A stretch of DNA of 64,000 bases from Bosea sp. (in: a-proteobacteria) (GTDB taxonomy: Bacteria > Pseudomonadota > Alphaproteobacteria > Rhizobiales > Beijerinckiaceae): contig JAAVVV010000001.1 in NCBI GenBank assembly GCA_023910605.1, forward strand, positions 2,780,698 through 2,844,697, given 5' to 3'. Each line of letters starts with the position of its first letter. Position 1 is the stretch's first letter. Shown piece after piece: positions 1-8,587 of this stretch. The translations under genes were made by a program, and so were the position numbers. The notes beneath the pieces are model-generated. The model saw nothing but the letters and a program-made list of their open reading frames with translations, did not search any database and had not been told where the DNA came from.

Positions 1-291
1 CTCGGCAATGGCCGGCTGGTGGAGCACTCGTCGCTCACCATCCGCTATCGCCTTTTCGCAGAACTGCTGCGCGAGGCGAAGCCCCGCAAGGGCGGCGGTG
101 ACGAACTCATCATCAGCCCGCCGCCGACGCAGCAGATTCTCGCCGGGCGCATCGGCGGCCGGCGGGAAGCGGTGTCGCGGGAAATCGCCGACCTGCTGCG
201 ACGCGAAATCCTGGAGCGGACGCCGGCGGCGCTGGTGATCCGCAAGCCGCAATGGCTGCGCGACGCGATCGAGCGGGAACTGCAGGATTGA
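1..291 (+). CDS. Crp/Fnr-family transcriptional regulator, C-terminal part (truncated by window edge)
   Basis: The reading frame is open from the first base, so only the last 96 codons (including stop) are visible. They show the end of the long helix that follows a cyclic-nucleotide-binding-like domain, then a winged helix: residues reading QQILAGRIGGRREAVSREIA match the Crp/Fnr recognition region (a 'T/S-R-E-x-V-S-R' pattern), followed by a short wing containing LVIRKP. The family binds DNA as a dimer and senses a small ligand or redox signal; the sensor domain lies outside the window, so ligand and targets cannot be given. It ends about 150 bp before the next gene on the same strand. Confidence 0.8.
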   Translation, partial: LGNGRLVEHSSLTIRYRLFAELLREAKPRKGGGDELIISPPPTQQILAGRIGGRREAVSREIADLLRREILERTPAALVIRKPQWLRDAIERELQD

Positions 292-442
292 GCCTTTAGC
301 CGCCGCCTGTGGGCTCCTGTGCGGCATCGCACAGTGAGCAGCGAGGCGTCGGGGTAGAAAGGGTCATCGCAGCAACGCAGCCAGACCGGCAGCCGCGCAG
401 CCCGGATCATACCGGACCCGACAACCAGCACAGGAGATCATC

Positions 443-706
443 ATGACCAGCATCAAGACCCTTCTCGCCGCCGCTTTCGTCGCCGGCGCCTCGACCGCCG
501 CCCTCGCCCAGAGCGACAACGCCATCGACCTTTACGCCACCATCGGCGACCGTCCTGTCGCGCAGAGCCTTGAAGGTCGCAACGCTGTGATCGAAAGCCG
601 CAACGTGGTGATCGAAGGCCGCAACGCAGCTGAAGCCGCCCGCGCCTATCAGTTCGCACCCGTCGCCGGCGACATTGTGGTCGACCCCGCCCGCAACCCG
701 AACTGA
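443..706 (+). CDS. Small exported protein of unknown function with short internal repeats
   Basis: An 87-residue protein. Residues 1-22 form a clear Sec signal peptide ending in ALAQ, so the mature protein is about 65 residues and periplasmic or secreted. The start is supported by AGGAG 8 bases upstream. The mature part holds a short repeated unit, RN-x-VIE (GRNAVIESRNVVIEGRNAAEAA split over residues 45-66), rich in Arg, Asn and Glu. It is followed directly by a good terminator, so it is probably a single-gene transcript. I do not recognise a family; similar short alphaproteobacterial exported proteins are known only as hypothetical. Confidence 0.72.
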   Translation: MTSIKTLLAAAFVAGASTAALAQSDNAIDLYATIGDRPVAQSLEGRNAVIESRNVVIEGRNAAEAARAYQFAPVAGDIVVDPARNPN

Positions 707-732
707 GCACGGTTTTCCATCAAGGCGAGCAG

Positions 733-759
733 GCCCGGCTGGCGACAGTCGGGCTTTTT
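733..759 (+). terminator. Rho-independent terminator
   Basis: GCCCGGCT and AGTCGGGC form an 8-bp stem with one mismatch around a GGCGAC loop, followed by TTTTT. It lies 27 bp downstream of the small exported protein and should end its transcript before the truncated solute-binding fragment. Confidence 0.75.
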
Positions 760-790
760 CTTGGTCGCGACACATCGCGGAACCAGCCCC

Positions 791-1081
791 ATGAGCGCCT
801 TCCGCGTGCTGCATGAGAAGGTCGATTCCCGCGTGAAGGGCTCGTGGTGGGAGGGCTATGCGAATCCGGCCGTCGAGGCCCTGCTCGACCAGGCGCGCCG
901 CACCATCGATGCCAATGCGAGGCGGGCACTGCGCTGCGAGACCTATCGCCTGCTCCAGCAGGATCCGCCCTGGCTCTATGTCTACAACCACCGCCGCCGC
1001 ATCGGCCTCGCAGGCAGCCATCCTGTCTATGCGATGCGGTTCGATGGCGTGCTGGACGTGCGCACGCTGCCGGAGCTGTGA
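791..1081 (+). pseudogene. C-terminal remnant of a peptide-type ABC solute-binding protein (SBP family 5)
   Basis: About 95 codons that read like the last part of a family-5 solute-binding protein: WWEGYANPAVEALLDQA, then RRALRCETYRLLQQDPPWLY and VYNHRRRIGL are the usual C-terminal blocks. Normal members are about 500-540 residues with an N-terminal signal peptide; everything before the WWEGY block is absent, and the fragment begins just after the upstream terminator. An in-frame ATG allows translation (an earlier possible start is at 761), but the piece cannot bind substrate alone. The FCD regulator starts 11 bp downstream and may once have regulated the lost transporter. Confidence 0.75.
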
Positions 1082-1092
1082 GGAAAGCGCCC

Positions 1093-1782
1093 ATGTCCGC
1101 CGCGACGCCCGACCATGAACCCGCCCTGGCAACAGCGCGCTCGCCGGCCTCGCTGCTGGGCCAGTCAACCTATGAGCGCCTGCGCGGCATGATCCTCAGC
1201 GGCACGCTTCCCATCGGCTCAGGCCTGAACGAGAAGCGCCTTGCCGAGCGGCTGGGCGTATCGCGTACGCCGGTGCGCGAGGCCATGACCCGCCTGATGA
1301 GCGAGGGCCTGATCACGCGCGAAGCGGGCGGCGCGCCGACCGTTCGCCGCATCTCCATCCACGAGATCGTCGAGATCCTGCACATGCGCCGCCTGCTCGA
1401 GGTCGAGGCGGCCGGCATGGCCGCCACGCGCGGGGGCTCGGCCGGGCTCGCCGCCTTGCGTGAACGCTTCGTCGCCTTTCGGGATGGCCCGCCGCCTGCG
1501 GTGGAGGACCACGTCGGAGCCGATGATCGGCTTCATGGCCTGCTCGCCGAGATGGCGGGGTCGCGCCTTCTCGCCAGCCTGATCAGCGACCTGCGGCTCA
1601 AGACCCGCATCTTCGACACCCGCCTCGTGCCCGAACGTCTGCGCCCCGGAGCGGTGGAGCATCTGGCCATCATCGACGCCGTGCTGGCAGGCAACGTGCC
1701 CGCAGCGGAAGATGCGATGCGCACGCATGTCGGCAATGTCAGGGCGAGCGTGCTGTCCCATCTCGACGCCCTGTTCCGCTGA
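1093..1782 (+). CDS. GntR-family transcriptional regulator with FCD ligand-binding domain
   Basis: 229 residues. Residues about 24-90 form a GntR winged helix (LGVSRTPVREAMTRL is the recognition-helix block), and the rest is a helical FCD domain with the usual metal-site spacing (D-x-L-H in residues 145-150 and a C-terminal THVGN). FCD regulators respond to carboxylic acids, sugar acids or amino acids and usually repress a neighbouring transport/catabolic operon. The reading frame is open much further upstream, but the ATG at 1093 is chosen because it begins the conserved region at the normal distance. The likely target is the ABC/GMC locus immediately downstream, or the vanished system whose binding-protein scrap lies upstream. 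Confidence 0.88.
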   Translation: MSAATPDHEPALATARSPASLLGQSTYERLRGMILSGTLPIGSGLNEKRLAERLGVSRTPVREAMTRLMSEGLITREAGGAPTVRRISIHEIVEILHMRRLLEVEAAGMAATRGGSAGLAALRERFVAFRDGPPPAVEDHVGADDRLHGLLAEMAGSRLLASLISDLRLKTRIFDTRLVPERLRPGAVEHLAIIDAVLAGNVPAAEDAMRTHVGNVRASVLSHLDALFR

Positions 1783-1904
1783 GCGGAAACATCGTGACGC
1801 CGGAATGTGGATGCGCTCCAGGCTGCCGCAGCGATCTGTCCAGCCATTGCGGCGCGTTGGAACGACGAACCCTGCCGGCGGGAGGCGATGGACGACCTGC
1901 CGCC

Positions 1905-2741
1905 TCAGTTCGCAGCCTTCCATCGGAGCAGCCACGTCTCGGCATGACGCAGCGCGACATTGATGATCGCGCCCACGACGCCAAGGAGCACAAGCCCCGC
2001 GAAGACCGAGGTTGTGTCGAAAAGCCCGGTCGCCTGCGCAATGATGAAGCCGATGCCGCGGTTGGACGACATGAACTCGCCGATCACGGTGCCGACCAGC
2101 GCATAAGGCACCGAGACCTTCAGCCCGGTGATGACCCACGAAGCTGCCGACGGAATCATGACATGGCGCAGCACATCCAGTTCGTTGCCGCCCATGATGC
2201 GCGTCGCATGCACGAAGATCGGGTTCACGTCGCGCACGCCGGCATAAGTGTTGAGGAACACCACGAAGAACACGATCGAGGCGGAGACCGCGACCTTGGA
2301 TTCGATGCCGATGCCGAACCAGATGATGAACAGGGGCGCAAGAGCGATCTTCGGGATCGAATAGAGCGCCGTGATGTAGGGGTCGAAGATGTCGGCCACT
2401 GTCTGGAACCGCCCGAACAGGAGGCCAAGGACGAAGCCTACCAGCGATCCGATGATGAAGCCGAGCGCCGTCGCATAGAGCGTGATCGACAGATGGTTCC
2501 ACAGGCTGCCCTCGAGCAGCCACTTCCACAGCCGGGACGACACGGCGGACGGTGATGACACGAACAGCTTGTCGATGAGCCGCCCCGACGCATACTCCCA
2601 GAAGGAGACGAAGACGACGCCCACCACGATGCGGCCGACCAGGATCAACCGGCGCCGCGCGCTGTTCTGCGCATCCCAGGCCGCAACTGCCGCCGATTTA
2701 CCCCCGCCGATCGCTGCGGCCTCGTCTGCATGACCCGCCAT
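1905..2741 (-). CDS. ABC transporter permease, taurine/nitrate/sulfonate (SsuC/TauC) type
   Basis: 278 residues with about six membrane segments and the family's cytoplasmic coupling loop (ATRIMGGNELDVLRHVMIP, residues about 180-200). SsuC/TauC-type permeases form a homodimer in the inner membrane and import small organic molecules with one ATPase and one binding protein. Its ATG overlaps the stop of the ATPase gene by one base (TGATG), so the two are translationally coupled; the order is binding protein, ATPase, permease. Substrate is not evident from the sequence; the divergent GMC oxidoreductase suggests an oxidisable alcohol or acid. Confidence 0.9.
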   Translation of the reverse strand: MAGHADEAAAIGGGKSAAVAAWDAQNSARRRLILVGRIVVGVVFVSFWEYASGRLIDKLFVSSPSAVSSRLWKWLLEGSLWNHLSITLYATALGFIIGSLVGFVLGLLFGRFQTVADIFDPYITALYSIPKIALAPLFIIWFGIGIESKVAVSASIVFFVVFLNTYAGVRDVNPIFVHATRIMGGNELDVLRHVMIPSAASWVITGLKVSVPYALVGTVIGEFMSSNRGIGFIIAQATGLFDTTSVFAGLVLLGVVGAIINVALRHAETWLLRWKAAN

Positions 2742-3517
2742 CAGATGGCCTCCCCCTTGGCGATCTCGGGCGCGAGCGCTGCCCAGAGCGTTCCGTAGGC
2801 CGTCTCGAACCGGGGATTGAAGCGCACCTTGAAAGGGTCGCGCGGATAGGCGAGCGGCACTGTCTCGATGGCCTTGATCCGGCCGGGTCTGCCGGAGAAC
2901 ACGACCACTCGGCTGGCCAGCGTGACCGCCTCGGCAAGATCATGGGTCACGAACACGACTGTCTTGCCGGTCGATTGCCAGATCGCGAGCAACTGCGCCT
3001 GCATCATCAGCTTCAGCTGCGCATCAAGCGCGCCAAACGGCTCATCCATCAGCAAGGTCGAGGGATCATACACCAGCACCTGCGCGAGTGCGACGCGCTT
3101 GCGCATGCCGCCCGAAAGCTCGATCGGAAAGCTGTTCTCGAAGCCCGTGAGGTTGACCTGCGCCAGCATCTCCATGACGCGCCGGCGACGCTCGGCAGCC
3201 GGAACGCCCCGGAACTTGAGCGGCAATTCGACATTGTCGAACACCGTGTGCCAGGGCAGCACCGAGTCGACCTGAGTCATGTATCCGACGGCGCGGTTGA
3301 TGCCGCTGACAGGCTTGCCATCATGGCTGATGGTGCCGCCTGTCATCGGCAGGATGCCCGCAACCATGTTGAGCAAGGTGGACTTGCCGCAACCGGACGG
3401 GCCGACGAAGGCGATGAATTCCCCGGCCTTGATGTCCAGATCGACGGGATCGAGCGCGCGGACTTCGCGTCCGCGGCTCACGTACCGCTTGGCCGCTCCG
3501 CGGATGACGATGCTCAT
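2741..3517 (-). CDS. ABC transporter ATP-binding protein, SsuB/TauB type
   Basis: 258 residues. Walker A is GPSGCGKST (residues about 39-47), the signature is LSGGMRKRVALAQ, and Walker B is LLMDEPFGALD; the H-loop is in FVTHDLAEA. The protein energises the adjacent permease. It starts 12 bp after the binding-protein gene and overlaps the permease start, forming a three-gene transporter operon. Sequence and neighbours place it in the nitrate/taurine/sulfonate group; the imported compound cannot be named. Confidence 0.92.
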   Translation of the reverse strand: MSIVIRGAAKRYVSRGREVRALDPVDLDIKAGEFIAFVGPSGCGKSTLLNMVAGILPMTGGTISHDGKPVSGINRAVGYMTQVDSVLPWHTVFDNVELPLKFRGVPAAERRRRVMEMLAQVNLTGFENSFPIELSGGMRKRVALAQVLVYDPSTLLMDEPFGALDAQLKLMMQAQLLAIWQSTGKTVVFVTHDLAEAVTLASRVVVFSGRPGRIKAIETVPLAYPRDPFKVRFNPRFETAYGTLWAALAPEIAKGEAI

Positions 3518-3529
3518 CGGAAATTTCGT

Positions 3530-4591
3530 TCAGCCGCGCGCCACGCCCTCTCGCGCCACAGACGTGTCGAACTGCGTCTCGAATGTGAGAGAGGCAGGGA
3601 TGAGGTCGGCGCTCATCGTCTTGTTCACCGTGTTGATGAAGTCGACATTGTTGGCGAACAGAGTCGACTGCGGGGTTGGATCGGTGAAGAATATCTTCGA
3701 GTTGATGTCGAAGGACACCTGGGCGATCTCGGGCGGCAGGCCCTCGAACCACTTGTCAGCCCATTCCTTGAGCTTGGCGCGCTCGGAGTTGATCGACTTC
3801 AGCGCCATCGAGATGCCGTGGCTGTAGCGCACGAGCGCCTCGCGCTTGTCGGCGTTGCGCAGCGTGGCCTCAGAGGTCGAAGCGCAGATGTAGAGATAGT
3901 TCTGGAAGTAGGGCGGCGGATTCAGCGCCATGTTGAACAGATAGGCGCAATCACGGGACTGCACGGCGAGGTCGGAGGTGGGCGAGGACAGGCAGAAGCC
4001 ATCGATCACGTCCTGCTGCAGGCCGGCGAGCATGCCCGGCCCGCCACCCTGGATGGTGACGAGGCGCATGTCCGTGTTGGGGTTCATGCCGCCCGAAACG
4101 GCGAGCCAGCGGAACAGGGAATCAGGCGCTGCGCCGGGACCGGTCGTGCCGAGCCGCAGCCCCTTCATCGCCGCGATCTTGCGCTCGACGGGCGAGGCCT
4201 CGTTCACGCCGAGCCGCTCCAGCACGGACTTCTTGATCACGACATTCGAGGCATACTTGTTGACCGTCTGGATGAAGGTCTTGATCGCCATGCCCGAGCC
4301 CTTGCCGCGCATGGCCTCGCCAGGATCGCCAAGCACGACATCGACGCCGCTGCCTGCGAGCGCAGCGATGTTGGTGCCGCGATTTGAGGCGTTGGAGACG
4401 ACCTTGACCCTGGCCTTCTCGAAGAAGCCTCCTGCGCTGGCGTAATCTTCCGCAGCCCAGAGCCAGGATTTCGCCGTGGAGCGCATCGTTTGCAAATCGG
4501 GAATGGCCGTCTGGGCGAATACGCGATGGGAAAAGGCCGGAGCGAGCAGCGCGGCCCCTGATGCAACAACCAGATTACGACGTGACAGCAT
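3530..4591 (-). CDS. ABC transporter solute-binding protein, NMT1/TauA-like, probably Tat-exported
   Basis: 353 residues. The N-terminus MLSRRNLVVASGAALLAPAF ends in VFAQ and carries a twin-arginine pattern (SRRNLV), suggesting Tat export of a folded protein to the periplasm. The body has the NMT1-like layout (GTNIAALAGSGVDVVLGDPG near residue 75, then a TTGPGAAPD block near 155). It is the first gene of the transporter operon, preceded by a GGGAGGGGAAG ribosome-binding region. The divergent neighbour is a GMC oxidoreductase. A dyad in the shared intergenic region may be the operator. Confidence 0.88.
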   Translation of the reverse strand: MLSRRNLVVASGAALLAPAFSHRVFAQTAIPDLQTMRSTAKSWLWAAEDYASAGGFFEKARVKVVSNASNRGTNIAALAGSGVDVVLGDPGEAMRGKGSGMAIKTFIQTVNKYASNVVIKKSVLERLGVNEASPVERKIAAMKGLRLGTTGPGAAPDSLFRWLAVSGGMNPNTDMRLVTIQGGGPGMLAGLQQDVIDGFCLSSPTSDLAVQSRDCAYLFNMALNPPPYFQNYLYICASTSEATLRNADKREALVRYSHGISMALKSINSERAKLKEWADKWFEGLPPEIAQVSFDINSKIFFTDPTPQSTLFANNVDFINTVNKTMSADLIPASLTFETQFDTSVAREGVARG

Positions 4592-4665
4592 GACGCTTCC
4601 CCTCCCAAGGATGGCCGTGACCCTTGCCGGGATCGGCCAGACATTGCCCGATGTGACTTTGAACT

Positions 4666-4683
4666 TGTATCACTCGTAATACA
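4666..4683. promoter_or_regulatory. Possible operator dyad (TGTAT-N8-ATACA)
   Basis: A five-base inverted repeat lies in the 126-bp region between the ABC solute-binding protein (minus strand) and the GMC oxidoreductase (plus strand). Its half-sites resemble those used by GntR/FCD regulators, and an FCD regulator is encoded at 1093-1782. This is positional inference; five-base arms occur by chance fairly often. Confidence 0.35.
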
Positions 4684-4717
4684 GAACCTATAGCAAGTTT
4701 CTGGACAGGCAAGCCTC

Positions 4718-6337
4718 ATGCGCGAAGCGGATTTCATCGTTGTCGGGGCCGGCGCGGCAGGCGCCGTGCTTGCCGCTCGGCTCTCCGAAGACCCGCATGT
4801 GTCCGTCCTGCTGCTTGAGGCGGGAGGCAAGGCGCGAGGGCCGCTCTTCTCGGTGCCGTTGATGACAGGCGTGCTGCTGCGCAGCAGGATCGCGAACTGG
4901 TCCTACGTCACCGAGCCGCAAGCGCAGCTTGGCGCCAGGCGCATCCGCTGGCCGCGCGGCAAGGGCCTCGGCGGCTCCACCGCGATCAACGGCATGGTCT
5001 ACATGCGCGGATTGCCTTCCGATTTCGACGGCTGGGCGCAGGCCGGCCTGCAGGGCTGGGACTGGGCCTCGGTGCAGCCGAGCTTCCTGCGCAGCGAGAG
5101 CAACCCTGAGGGCGACCCGCAATGGCACGGGCGTGGCGGTCCGCTCCGTGTCTCTCGCCGCCCGCTGGGCCACCCGTTGTTCAACGCCTTTCTCGAGGGC
5201 GCTTCAGCGGCTGGACATCCGCGCACCGACGACTTCAACGGACCTGCCCCCGAGGGCGCAGGCCCCTATGACTTCACCATCGCGGCAGGCCGCCGCGCCA
5301 GCACGGCACGGGCCTTCCTCGACCCGGCCCTGGGTCGGCCTAACCTTGAGGTCGCCACCCGCGCTTTCGTGACGCGCGTCGCGATCGAGAACGGGCGGGC
5401 CGTCGGCGTGATGCTGGCGGATCAAGGCCGCGAGCGGCTGGTGCGCGCGCGGCGTGAGGTGATCCTGTCCGGCGGGACTGTCAACTCGCCGCAGATGCTG
5501 CTGCTGTCGGGCATCGGGCCGGCCGAGCAGTTGCGCCAGCACGGCGTTGCGGTCGTGGCGGACCTGCCCGGCGTCGGGCGGAACCTTCAGGATCACCTGC
5601 TCATCCGGGTGATGCACGCCACGGACGCGCCGGACACGATCGACCGGCTACGGCGCTTCGATCGCGCGGCGCTGGCGGGCCTGCGGGCCTGGATGTTCGG
5701 CGCCGGCCCCGCCGCCAGCTTCCCCATCGAGGTCGGCGGCCTGTTGCGGTCCCGGCCAGAACTCGACCTGCCCGACCTGCAGGCCAGCTTCATGCCCGGC
5801 CTGTCGAGCGCGACGATTCGCCTGCCCTTCGCGGGCATGAGCCGCACCACCGATCCCGGTACGGGCTTCTTCGCGAACATCTTCCAGATGCGCCCGTCGA
5901 GCCGGGGCGAGATCACGCTTGCATCGCCTGATCCCCGACAGGCGCCGCGCATCCAGCCCAACTATTTGTCGGCCATGCCTGATCGCATCGTGCTGCGTGA
6001 AGGCGTGAAGCGCCTGCGGGAGATTTTCGCCACGGCGCCCTTCGACACCTTCCGGGGCGCCGAACTCGCGCCGGGCCCGCATCTGCGCAGCGATGCCGAG
6101 ATCGACCGTTTCATCACGCAGACGGCCGAAAGCGTCTACCACCCGGTGGGCACCTGCCGGATGGGCGCCGGCCAAGATCCGGGCGCCGTCGTCGATGGCA
6201 GCCTTCGCGTGCGCGGGGTCGATGGGCTTCGCATCGTCGACGCCTCCGTCATGCCGAGCATCACCTCGAGCAACACCGCCGCTCCCACCATCATGATTGC
6301 CGAGCGTGCAGCCGGCATGATCGCCCCCAAGCCCTGA
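4718..6337 (+). CDS. GMC-family FAD-dependent oxidoreductase (choline/alcohol dehydrogenase-like)
   Basis: 539 residues, the normal length. The FAD dinucleotide fold is at the N-terminus (VVGAGAAGAVLAARL, residues 7-21); GMC signature 1 is GKGLGGSTAINGMVYMRG (near residue 90); the C-terminus has the catalytic His in VYHPVGTCRMG and the conserved Asn in SSNTAAPT. Members oxidise primary or secondary alcohols and pass electrons to oxygen or a quinone. It starts a divergent catabolic operon with a carboxymuconolactone-decarboxylase-like gene 12 bp downstream. The substrate is probably the compound brought in by the divergent ABC transporter; choline is not specifically indicated. Confidence 0.9.
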   Translation: MREADFIVVGAGAAGAVLAARLSEDPHVSVLLLEAGGKARGPLFSVPLMTGVLLRSRIANWSYVTEPQAQLGARRIRWPRGKGLGGSTAINGMVYMRGLPSDFDGWAQAGLQGWDWASVQPSFLRSESNPEGDPQWHGRGGPLRVSRRPLGHPLFNAFLEGASAAGHPRTDDFNGPAPEGAGPYDFTIAAGRRASTARAFLDPALGRPNLEVATRAFVTRVAIENGRAVGVMLADQGRERLVRARREVILSGGTVNSPQMLLLSGIGPAEQLRQHGVAVVADLPGVGRNLQDHLLIRVMHATDAPDTIDRLRRFDRAALAGLRAWMFGAGPAASFPIEVGGLLRSRPELDLPDLQASFMPGLSSATIRLPFAGMSRTTDPGTGFFANIFQMRPSSRGEITLASPDPRQAPRIQPNYLSAMPDRIVLREGVKRLREIFATAPFDTFRGAELAPGPHLRSDAEIDRFITQTAESVYHPVGTCRMGAGQDPGAVVDGSLRVRGVDGLRIVDASVMPSITSSNTAAPTIMIAERAAGMIAPKP

Positions 6338-6349
6338 AAGGGACCGACC

Positions 6350-7015
6350 ATGGCAAACCCTCCGATCACGCCCCGCCCGCTGGCGGCGGACGCCGCGGCC
6401 ATCCTCGCCGCCGTCGAGGCCAAGCGCGGCTATCTGCTGCCCTATCACCGCATGTTCGCGGATTCGGCGCCTGAGCTGCTCCAGCGCTATGATGCCTTCT
6501 ACGAGGCCCTCACGCTTGCGCCGCGCGTGCTCACGCCGGCCGAGCGCGAGACCGTCTGGGCCGGCCTCCTCGCCGCCGCCCGGGAAGTGCATGGCTTCAT
6601 CCACATGAAGCGCGCTGTGAAGGCCGGGCTCACGGAAGCCGACATCGTGCGGGCCGTCGCCATCGCCGCGGCGACCGAAAGCTATGCGACGATGCGCTTC
6701 TCCGGCGAGAACTGGGCCGCGTGGACGCTGCCTGCCGCGCTCGAGAACTCCTATCTCGCGATCGTCGAAGCCATCAGGGGCGATCTTGCGCCCAAGCTCA
6801 CTCATCTGACCGCGCTCGTGTGCCATGCGGCGCGGCGCGAGCGGGCGGGCATGACGTTGCATCTGCGCCTCGCCATCGACGCGGGCGCGACGCCAGGCGA
6901 GATTTGCGAAGGCCTGAGCTATCTGCTGCTGCCATGCGGCGGCAACACCCTGATCGAGGCCGTGTCCTTCTGGGAGGAGGCCGCACGCGAAGGCCTTGTG
7001 CCGGGTCCTTACTGA
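6350..7015 (+). CDS. Carboxymuconolactone decarboxylase/AhpD-fold protein lacking the CxxC pair
   Basis: 221 residues, all-helical AhpD-like fold present twice: an N-terminal half (LLPYHRMFADSAPELLQRYD then EVHGFIHMKRAVKAGLT) and a C-terminal half (CHAARRERAGMTLHLRLAID). Redox members carry a CxxC just before this conserved His; here the position reads REVHGFIH, so peroxidase activity is unlikely. CMD-fold proteins without the Cys pair occur in aromatic and terpenoid degradation clusters with mostly unknown reactions. It follows the GMC oxidoreductase by 12 bp, in one operon, and converges with a second homologue with 5 bp between the stops. Confidence 0.78.
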   Translation: MANPPITPRPLAADAAAILAAVEAKRGYLLPYHRMFADSAPELLQRYDAFYEALTLAPRVLTPAERETVWAGLLAAAREVHGFIHMKRAVKAGLTEADIVRAVAIAAATESYATMRFSGENWAAWTLPAALENSYLAIVEAIRGDLAPKLTHLTALVCHAARRERAGMTLHLRLAIDAGATPGEICEGLSYLLLPCGGNTLIEAVSFWEEAAREGLVPGPY

Positions 7016-7020
7016 CCGCC

Positions 7021-7752
7021 TCAGCGGCTGGCGACGCCGCTGGCCTCGTCATAGCCGCCCTGCCCTTCCAGCTGCGCCCAGGCGGCGAAGTCAGGAGATG
7101 GGGACACCTTGCCGGCCCGGATCAGGTCGAGCCAGACCCGCGCGGCCTCGACGAAGTAAGGAACGCTGCCCGGAAACATCATCAGGGACAGCGCCTCTGC
7201 CAGCTCCGGTTCCGGGACGCCCGCGTCGTAGGCCAGCACGATCGCCCGGCCGAGCAGGTCGAAATCGCCGTTTGCGGCATGGACGGCAGCCAGCGCCATC
7301 ACCGCGAGCCGCATGTCGCAATCCCCGGCAAGCTTCGGCACCGCCGCGCGATAGGCCGCGTCGAGATCGAAGCCCGGCAGGTGGTCCAGCCAGTGCCGGC
7401 CGACGAACGCATAGGCACGGGCGCCGACCGCCCAGGCCGTGATGCGAAGGATGGCCGCGATCTCGGCGTCCGAGCCGCCCGCATTGCGGAACTTCGGAAT
7501 ATGATGGGTCGCCAGCGCCTCATCCGTCGCGATCAGGACAGCAAGCCAGACAAACTCGCGGTCATGCACGTTCAGCACACGCATATCGAGCGCGAGCGCC
7601 GTGTAGGTGGCGTCATAGGCCTCGAGAAGCCGTTCGGACGTGACAGCCATGAGGCCGTGATGCGGCAGCAGGTAGCCGCGCTTGGCTTTCAGCGCCGCCA
7701 ACTTCGTGGCTATGTCGCGCGTGGTCCCTGTGCCATCCTTGCGGTCCTCCAT
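7021..7752 (-). CDS. Second carboxymuconolactone decarboxylase-like protein, cysteine-poor
   Basis: 243 residues, related to the convergent gene at 6350: both open with a KRGYLLPxH block about 20-25 residues in and share the two-lobed helical layout (HDREFVWLAVLIATDEALATH followed by HIPKFRNAGG). The CxxC motif is absent. The frame stays open far upstream, but the ATG at 7750-7752 is chosen because homology with its partner begins there and it leaves 21 bp to the divergent SDR. The two genes face each other, so the pair probably arose by duplication and inversion. Function is unknown. Confidence 0.75.
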   Translation of the reverse strand: MEDRKDGTGTTRDIATKLAALKAKRGYLLPHHGLMAVTSERLLEAYDATYTALALDMRVLNVHDREFVWLAVLIATDEALATHHIPKFRNAGGSDAEIAAILRITAWAVGARAYAFVGRHWLDHLPGFDLDAAYRAAVPKLAGDCDMRLAVMALAAVHAANGDFDLLGRAIVLAYDAGVPEPELAEALSLMMFPGSVPYFVEAARVWLDLIRAGKVSPSPDFAAWAQLEGQGGYDEASGVASR

Positions 7753-7773
7753 GCTCTGCTCCCGGATCCTGCC

Positions 7774-8532
7774 ATGATGCCCCGCTCCGATCTCTCCGGC
7801 CTGCGCCTGTTCGTGACCGGAGCCGCATCGGGCATCGGTCGCGCACTGGTCGAACAGGCCGTCGCGGACGGCGCAGGGCTCGTCGCCCTGGCCCGTGATG
7901 CAGCGGAAGCCGCCTCGCTGCAAGCGCTCCTGCCGAGCCGTCATGTGCTTGTGCGAGATCTTCTTGGGGCAGGCCCGGAAGGCATCGTCGCCGAAGCGGC
8001 CGATATCCTCGGCGGGCTCGACGGATTCGCGGGCTGCGCCGGCATCTTCGAGCATCTGCCCGGCCTGGAGACGAGCCGCGATGCCTGGGACCGCACCCTG
8101 GACCTCAACCTGTCTGCCGGCTTCATCCTCGCACGCGATGCCGCAGGGGCGATGCTCGCCGCCGCCCGCGCTCCAGGCAGCGGCTCGCTGGTGCTGGTGT
8201 CCAGCCAGATCGGACTGATCGGCCACCCCCGCGCCGCGGCCTATGCCGCCTCGAAGGCCGGCCTCAATGGTCTGGCCAAGGCGTTGGCGCTGGAGCTCGC
8301 GCCCGACGGCATCAGGGTCAACGCGGTCGCGCCGGGCCCCATCGCCACGCCGATGACCGCGGTCGCGCGCGCCGACGTGGACCGCCATGCGCGCATGATC
8401 GCCTCGATTCCGCTTGGCCGATTCGGCGAGGCGCACGAGGTCGCGAGCGTCATCCGCTTCCTGCTCTCGCCGGCAGCGAGCTTCGTCACCGGCCATGTGC
8501 TCGTGGTCGATGGCGGCGTGACGGCCAGCTGA
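7774..8532 (+). CDS. Short-chain dehydrogenase/reductase
   Basis: 252 residues, classical SDR. The cofactor motif is VTGAASGIGRA (residues 14-24), the active-site serine lies in LVSSQIG, and the YxxxK pair is in AAYAASKAG; the C-terminal block VTGHVLVVDGGV is typical. The acidic residue after the second strand is not obvious (ALARDAAEA), so NAD versus NADP preference is open. Two adjacent ATGs (7774, 7777) are possible starts. It is divergent from the second CMD-like gene and probably belongs to the same degradation locus as the GMC oxidoreductase. Confidence 0.88.
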   Translation: MMPRSDLSGLRLFVTGAASGIGRALVEQAVADGAGLVALARDAAEAASLQALLPSRHVLVRDLLGAGPEGIVAEAADILGGLDGFAGCAGIFEHLPGLETSRDAWDRTLDLNLSAGFILARDAAGAMLAAARAPGSGSLVLVSSQIGLIGHPRAAAYAASKAGLNGLAKALALELAPDGIRVNAVAPGPIATPMTAVARADVDRHARMIASIPLGRFGEAHEVASVIRFLLSPAASFVTGHVLVVDGGVTAS

Positions 8533-8587
8533 GCGGCCCGGGACCGCACGGAGCAGGCTCGGGTCAGGCAGCAGCCAGCCCATCCAC

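Noticed and set aside
844..1092. N-terminal extension of the FCD regulator frame
   Set aside because: It overlaps the solute-binding fragment in another frame and shows no conserved residues; the ATG at 1093 gives the standard regulator.
2942..4387. Long open frame (481 codons) on the plus strand opposite the ABC ATPase and binding protein
   Set aside because: It mirrors two strongly conserved minus-strand genes, has a composition typical of antisense GC-rich frames and no family blocks.
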